This document shows, piece by piece, positions 59,997 to 64,000 of a stretch of 64,000 bases of DNA (the first letter of the stretch is position 1; every line of letters starts with the position of its first letter). The stretch comes from Oscillospiraceae bacterium. GTDB taxonomy: Bacteria; Bacillota; Clostridia; Oscillospirales; Oscillospiraceae. The position numbers and the translations under genes were made by a program. The notes below the pieces were generated by a model. It was given only the letters and a program-made list of their open reading frames with translations. It ran no database searches and was not told the DNA's origin. The stretch covers positions 33,046-97,045 of the forward strand of contig WQSX01000003.1 of assembly GCA_009787625.1 (NCBI GenBank), written 5' to 3'.

Positions 59997-60632
59997 TTAA
60001 AAATAAACAATTGGAAATAATTCTTTCTTATCATAAATCAATTTTTTTTCTGCAATACTATTTTTTATGTAACGCTCAAACCATTTTGGTGAATTTTTTT
60101 TTATGTAACAAACATCATTTATTTTTTCTGCAATAAAATCGGGCTGGCTCCCTGAATTGTCATAGATAACTGCATGATGCGCTTCATGGATTACTTCAAG
60201 CATTAAACGCATACACCTGTTATAACGTGACACAATTTTATCAATTGGAACATCATGACCACCTTGAATTACTCTCATTTTTACTCGCTCAATATTAATT
60301 TTAGAATCTCCTGTTGATACGTAAATAACATGAACAAAATAACCCTTTGATTTTGCATAACAAATGAAATCAAGTTTTTCTCTTTTAGACAATACAGTTT
60401 CAAATGAAAATGAATTGCCTTTTGCAACTTCGTAAAATCTACGCTTTTCGGCTTTACGAGCGGCGTTTATATAAGCATCCTTATTATTTCTATCTTCTAG
60501 TCGAACTAAATTATCGGGGCAAATAAGATTCTCGGAGCATTGCCCCATTCTAATGTAATTTTCTATAATCGTTGATTTTCCAGACCCATTTGGACCAGCG
60601 AAAACCCATATTTGTTTATCATTTACAACCAA
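59997..60632 (-). CDS. Zeta-toxin-like P-loop kinase
   Basis: A 211-residue protein with Walker A FAGPNGSGKST at residues about 11-21, SFSFETVLS near residue 75 and a helical region (RVKMRVIQGGHDVPIDKIVSRY) typical of the zeta toxin/UDP-N-acetylglucosamine kinase family, whose members poison cell-wall precursor synthesis. The start is TTG. It lies 15 nt after an unrecognised 156-residue gene that may be its antitoxin. Local sequence looks more AT-rich than the sugar genes, and an IS fragment abuts it, suggesting transfer. Toxicity is inferred from the family only. Confidence 0.78.
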   Translation of the reverse strand: MVVNDKQIWVFAGPNGSGKSTIIENYIRMGQCSENLICPDNLVRLEDRNNKDAYINAARKAEKRRFYEVAKGNSFSFETVLSKREKLDFICYAKSKGYFVHVIYVSTGDSKINIERVKMRVIQGGHDVPIDKIVSRYNRCMRLMLEVIHEAHHAVIYDNSGSQPDFIAEKINDVCYIKKNSPKWFERYIKNSIAEKKLIYDKKELFPIVYF

Positions 60633-60647
60633 GCCATTTCACCCCGT

Positions 60648-61118
60648 TTACTTAGAGAATGATTCATTCAAATCTTGCATCATTCTTTCTGTAGATTTAT
60701 CCACGGACTCTTGTAAGGCTTCATGTACCTTCTTGTAAGGCTTAACTTCCATTTTATTTGAAATTTTTGCTGTTTCTCGCAGTTGTGCTTGAACTTCTTG
60801 TGGAATCGGCTGCGCTTCTTCTTGTTCATTTTTCCAGGCAAGTCTATTTTTAGGTATAATAGGTGTAAGGATATGTGAAGCGTTTGCTTTGTCCGCTACA
60901 TTAAACACATTGAGTCCGTTATGATATTTTTCATTTATCCTACCTGCACCACGTACCCTCGTAGCCACTAATGCTGATTTTTCAATGCTACGAAGGTAGG
61001 TATCGCCTATACGTTGATTCTTCCCTCGCGAAAACATCGCTTGACATTCTAAATCATTCACTACAATAACATGAGGTTCCGCAGATAAGGTTTTGGAACG
61101 CAATCTTTTTTTAGACAT
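60648..61118 (-). CDS. Unrecognised 156-residue protein upstream of the zeta-like gene
   Basis: A basic N-terminus (MSKKRLRSKTLSAEPHVIVV) is followed by a middle part with RGKNQRIGDTYLRSIEKSALVATRVRG and a C-terminus predicted as a long charged helix (VQAQLRETAKISNKMEV, then KVHEALQESVDKSTERMM). It has a GAGAGG ribosome site and is followed at 15 nt by the zeta-like kinase, a typical antitoxin-toxin spacing. I do not recognise the family, and the protein is longer than the usual epsilon antitoxin (about 90). The antitoxin role is a guess from position. Confidence 0.65.
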   Translation of the reverse strand: MSKKRLRSKTLSAEPHVIVVNDLECQAMFSRGKNQRIGDTYLRSIEKSALVATRVRGAGRINEKYHNGLNVFNVADKANASHILTPIIPKNRLAWKNEQEEAQPIPQEVQAQLRETAKISNKMEVKPYKKVHEALQESVDKSTERMMQDLNESFSK

Positions 61119-61421
61119 ATTGCCACCTCTCTTTTACATGCGTATGAATCAGTATACGTAAGGTGATATTCCCTGTTTCAAATTTTTTATGCTTATTTGA
61201 AGTTAAAACACATTACTATTACAGATAGTATATCATAAACCGTGTCAGAATCCTACAATATTTTTTGTAAATAATAAACACCGCAGGCAACGCAAAACGC
61301 CCATTGTATGAAGTAACCGCAACGGACGACCCCACGGACATAAATGAGGACGAGGCATTCTCAGGACGACCCGGAAACTAAGTGTCCGGAGGTGTACTTA
61401 AAATTAATTTTCCCTCACGAA
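61119..61421. other. Gene-free gap with possible coding remnant
   Basis: The first half is AT-rich and presumably carries the promoter of the zeta-like pair. Between about 61279 and 61380 a plus-strand frame without start reads GNAKRPLYEVTATDDPTDIN and ends at a stop; it has protein-like composition and could be the tail of a deleted gene. No terminator, tRNA or repeat was found. Confidence 0.3.
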
Positions 61422-62405
61422 CTATTCCCAATAAGTGAATTTTTTCAATTTTGAGAGCTCTTCAATTATCTCGGCAGGCACTGTTTTCTTCATGCACTCC
61501 ACACCTTCTTTTAACTGCGCCATATTGTCAAAAGAGGCAATCGGCACTGCGGGGAAGAGTTTTTCAGCTATGATATACATGAGAGCCATGTCGATATATG
61601 TGTAGTTCCCTTGCTTGGCTACAGACACAAGTCTCTCAAAAATCGCATCGTTTGAAGGCGAGTTATACAAGTCCGCAACGCCTGCCGGAAGGTTCTCACC
61701 TGCGGCACGTCTGGTGAAGTACCCTTTTGCTACCGACATGTATGCCATAACATTCATGCCCGTTTGAGCGCTGTATGCGTGAGTATCTTCATCCATGAGT
61801 ATAAATGATTTGTCAACCAGGTTATAGAAGTTTATGTCTGCGAGGCTCCACATCAATTGGTTGCAGACAAAACCCTCAAGTCCTGCTGATTTGCTATACT
61901 CTTGTGCCTCTTTTATGCGTGGGAGTTTCCAGTTTGAACAACCGTAATGGCGTATTTTCCCCGCTTTGCGCGCCGCATCAAGACATTCCATGATTTCCGT
62001 TACAGGGGTGTTTGGGTCGTCTCGATGCAGGAAGTATAAGTCGATATAATCTGTGTTAAGGAGCTTTAGGCTACCTTCCAGGTCTTCATTGATATCCTTT
62101 GCGTTAACGCGCGGTTTGTCCATATGACCCCACTTGGGATGCGCACCTTTTGTAGCAAGAACCACCTTTTGGCGATTACCGGTCTCTTTAAACCAGTTAC
62201 CAATGACATACTCGCTAAAACATTCAGGACTGTTACCCCATTCTCCATAAATTTGCGCAGTGTCAAGGAAATTTCCGCCGTCATCCAAGAACTTACTCAT
62301 CTGGGCTTTAGCGTCATACTCAGACATTTCAGTGCCATAATTGACCGTCCCCATACAAACCGGGGAGACAGACAGTTCTGTGTTGTTTAATTTTCTGTAA
62401 TTCAT
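61422..62405 (-). CDS. Aldo/keto reductase
   Basis: A 327-residue AKR of the larger YhdN/Tas-like group. The catalytic residues are in FLDTAQIYGEWGN (Asp, Tyr), VLATKGAHPK (Lys) and DLYFLHRDDP (His). CSNWKLPRI and a C-terminal cofactor region are present. GTGAGG precedes the ATG. It follows gnd by 68 nt on the same strand and may be cotranscribed. The substrate is probably a sugar-derived carbonyl. Confidence 0.9.
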   Translation of the reverse strand: MNYRKLNNTELSVSPVCMGTVNYGTEMSEYDAKAQMSKFLDDGGNFLDTAQIYGEWGNSPECFSEYVIGNWFKETGNRQKVVLATKGAHPKWGHMDKPRVNAKDINEDLEGSLKLLNTDYIDLYFLHRDDPNTPVTEIMECLDAARKAGKIRHYGCSNWKLPRIKEAQEYSKSAGLEGFVCNQLMWSLADINFYNLVDKSFILMDEDTHAYSAQTGMNVMAYMSVAKGYFTRRAAGENLPAGVADLYNSPSNDAIFERLVSVAKQGNYTYIDMALMYIIAEKLFPAVPIASFDNMAQLKEGVECMKKTVPAEIIEELSKLKKFTYWE

Positions 62406-62473
62406 AATAATTTTTCCTCACTTATTATCCCTGTTTTCATTTTATCTTTTGCCGAAGATTTTCGAAAGGCATT

Positions 62474-63898
62474 CTAAGTTTCCAACCAATTAGTATGATA
62501 CATCTCACCGCGCGGTTTGTCTACCCTTTCGTATGTGTGTGCACCGAAATAATCTCGCTGGGCTTGAAGTAGGTTTGCCGGTAGTCTTGCTGTGCGGTAG
62601 CCGTCGTAGTATGCGAGTGCACTTGAAAAGGCAGAGATTGCCACTCCGTGTGTGATTGCTGCTGCGCACACTCTGCGCCAACTGTCCTGTGCTTTTGCTA
62701 TCGCATTGCAAAAATATGGGTCAATAAGTAAGTTGTCGAGATTGGGATTAGCGTCAAAAGCATCTTTGATATTTGATAAAAATGAAGAGCGGATAATGCA
62801 TCCACCTCGCCACAACATGGCAATATCACCATAATTTAAGTTCCAACAATATTTCTCCGATGTTGCACGCATTAACGCGAAACCCTGTGCATAAGATATT
62901 ATTTTTGACGCAAACAGCGCTTGGCGAATATCTTCGATGAATGCCGCTTTATCGCCTGTGAATTTGCCTGTCGGGTGCGGGCCGGCGAGGACTTTCGATG
63001 CATAAACTCGCTTATCTTTCATAGCCGAAAGGTAGCGGGAGTATACCGCTTCGCTTATAAGTGTAAGTGGCACCCCCTCATCGAGTGATGCAACCGATGT
63101 CCATTTTCCTGTGCCTTTTTGCCCTGCGGTATCGAGAATTTTTTCTACTAAAGGTGTGCCGTCATCATCTTTACGTGCGAAAATATTTCCCGTTATTTCA
63201 ATTAAATAGCTGTCCAACTCCCCGGTATTCCAACTTTTGAACACTTCGTACATCTCATCAGCAGATAATGAAAGATACTCTTTCATCAGAAAATATGCCT
63301 CACAGATTAGTTGCATGTCGCCATACTCTATGCCGTTGTGTATCATTTTTACATAATGACCCGCTCCGTCACTTCCAACCCAATCACAACAGGCGATGCC
63401 ATCTTCGACTTTTGCGGCAATCGACTGAAAAATCGGTTTAACATGTTCCCATGCACCTTTAGAGCCACCCGGCATGATGCTTGGACCTTTGAGTGCACCT
63501 TCTTCACCACCGGAGACACCCGTGCCGATAAGCAACAACCCCTTTGACTCTACGTACTTAGTGCGTCTGGTGGTGTCAGGATAGTGAGTGTTTCCACCGT
63601 CAATAATGATATCGCCGGGTGAAAGCAATGGAATGAGTGCATCAATGTAATCGTCAACAGGTTTCCCCGCTTTTATCATTAACATTACTTTTCTGGGCAC
63701 ACTCAAACCGGCAACTAATTCTTCAAGTGAATCAGCTCCGAAAATATTCTTGCCTTTAGCACGTCCTTCAATGAAATCCGTAACTTTCTCAGTGGTGCGA
63801 TTGTAGACACACACCGAATATCCTCTGCTCTCCATATTCATAACTAGATTTTCACCCATAACGGCAAGTCCAATCAGACCAATATCTGCTTTTTTCAT
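62474..63898 (-). CDS. gnd: 6-Phosphogluconate dehydrogenase, decarboxylating
   Basis: About 474 residues, the normal length of the long-form enzyme that converts 6-phosphogluconate to ribulose 5-phosphate, CO2 and NADPH. Visible are the Rossmann start IGLIGLAVMGENLVMNM, the NRT motif, GVSGGEEGALKGPSIMPGG, the catalytic Lys region HYVKMIHNGIEYGDMQ, GTGKWT and the C-terminal RRDYFGAHTYER-like segment. The ATG at 63898 is chosen; an in-frame ATG 12 nt upstream touches the AAAGGA ribosome site. It is the pentose-phosphate entry point for gluconate-type intermediates. Its leader carries the switch-like element. Confidence 0.95.
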   Translation of the reverse strand: MKKADIGLIGLAVMGENLVMNMESRGYSVCVYNRTTEKVTDFIEGRAKGKNIFGADSLEELVAGLSVPRKVMLMIKAGKPVDDYIDALIPLLSPGDIIIDGGNTHYPDTTRRTKYVESKGLLLIGTGVSGGEEGALKGPSIMPGGSKGAWEHVKPIFQSIAAKVEDGIACCDWVGSDGAGHYVKMIHNGIEYGDMQLICEAYFLMKEYLSLSADEMYEVFKSWNTGELDSYLIEITGNIFARKDDDGTPLVEKILDTAGQKGTGKWTSVASLDEGVPLTLISEAVYSRYLSAMKDKRVYASKVLAGPHPTGKFTGDKAAFIEDIRQALFASKIISYAQGFALMRATSEKYCWNLNYGDIAMLWRGGCIIRSSFLSNIKDAFDANPNLDNLLIDPYFCNAIAKAQDSWRRVCAAAITHGVAISAFSSALAYYDGYRTARLPANLLQAQRDYFGAHTYERVDKPRGEMYHTNWLET

Positions 63899-64000
63899 AA
63901 TAATGACCATTCCTTTCGAAAATCTTTAGGCACAAAACGACCATGAAAAGGTATGGTCATTAACGTGCATCATTTGCGGTTCCCCGCAGGGGGAGCAAAT
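63899..64000 (-). promoter_or_regulatory. Leader switch element of gnd
   Basis: On the mRNA (minus strand), AATGACCATACCTTT (63961-63947) pairs 14/15 with AAAGGAATGGTCATT (63916-63902), which contains the whole ribosome site. Alternatively, AATGACCAT pairs over 9 bp with ATGGTCGTT (63944-63936) and GCAC with GTGC, freeing the ribosome site. A GC-rich hairpin (ATTTGC...GCAAAT with CCCC/GGGG inside) lies at 63972-64000, upstream on the mRNA. The window ends before the promoter. Confidence 0.6.

Noticed and set aside
59751..60020. Plus-strand open frame after the histidine kinase
   Set aside because: No ribosome site and no protein-like pattern; the opposite strand carries the transposase remnant instead.
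61279..61380. Protein-like frame in the gap before the aldo/keto reductase
   Set aside because: No start codon or ribosome site and too short to assign; listed only as a possible remnant.

Overview
This 64 kb window looks like chromosome from an uncultured or little-studied low-GC Gram-positive anaerobe of the Clostridia type. Reasons: strong AGGAGG-type ribosome sites, TTG and GTG starts, TTGACA/TATAAT-like promoters with 17-nt spacers, binding-protein lipoproteins instead of periplasmic ones, CUT1 sugar importers without their own ATPase gene, and best-recognised relatives (D-psicose 3-epimerase, LplABC-like importer, UTRA-type GntR) of clostridial character. This is inference from gene content; base composition was not computed. 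No tRNA, rRNA or CRISPR array was seen.

Almost everything serves uptake and breakdown of sugars, polyols and sugar acids. Region by region: (1) 1-3781 minus, a polyol/ketose operon (xylulokinase-like FGGY kinase, TIM-barrel epimerase, zinc dehydrogenase, and a second TIM-barrel protein cut by the edge), divergent from an Old Yellow Enzyme-like reductase. (2) 5255-9587 minus, a ribose-type ABC importer with deoxyribose-phosphate aldolase. (3) 9865-14451 plus, a MoxR/DUF58/transglutaminase trio unrelated to sugars. (4) 14465-26424, D-psicose/D-tagatose 3-epimerase, GH4 glycosidase, zinc dehydrogenase, GH105 hydrolase, a GntR/UTRA regulator, a second ribose-type importer, an orphan binding-protein-like protein and an aldo/keto reductase. 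(5) 26549-39299 minus, a long co-directional run: LyxK-like kinase, UlaE, FucU, a mannose-6-phosphate-isomerase-like cupin, a Gld-type ABC exporter set, then Gfo/Idh/MocA, SDR, a FucI-like isomerase and a nitroreductase. (6) 39617-44146 minus, an LplABC-like importer with a small membrane protein and a VOC protein, divergent from a LacI regulator operon (VOC, SDR, GH1 beta-glucosidase, SDR). (7) 49063-59754, a ThuA-like gene facing a CUT1 importer operon that continues into an enolase-superfamily dehydratase, two dehydrogenases, KduD and a two-component system. (8) 59755-61421, a small insertion scar: a decayed IS1182-like transposase fragment, a zeta-toxin-like kinase and an unrecognised partner. 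(9) 61422-64000, an aldo/keto reductase and 6-phosphogluconate dehydrogenase (gnd).

The most unusual signal is not a protein. The 5' leaders of the LacI regulator, the thuA-like gene and gnd share a roughly 70-120 nt element. It has a conserved GCAC...GTGC hairpin, and one strand of that hairpin can instead pair with the ribosome-binding site (AAAGGAATGGTCAT) of the gene behind it. Pairing is 16/16 in thuA, 14/15 in gnd and about 8 bp in lacI. This is the layout expected of a two-state translational switch or of a dispersed inverted-repeat element that supplies the ribosome site, and it merits a genome-wide search.
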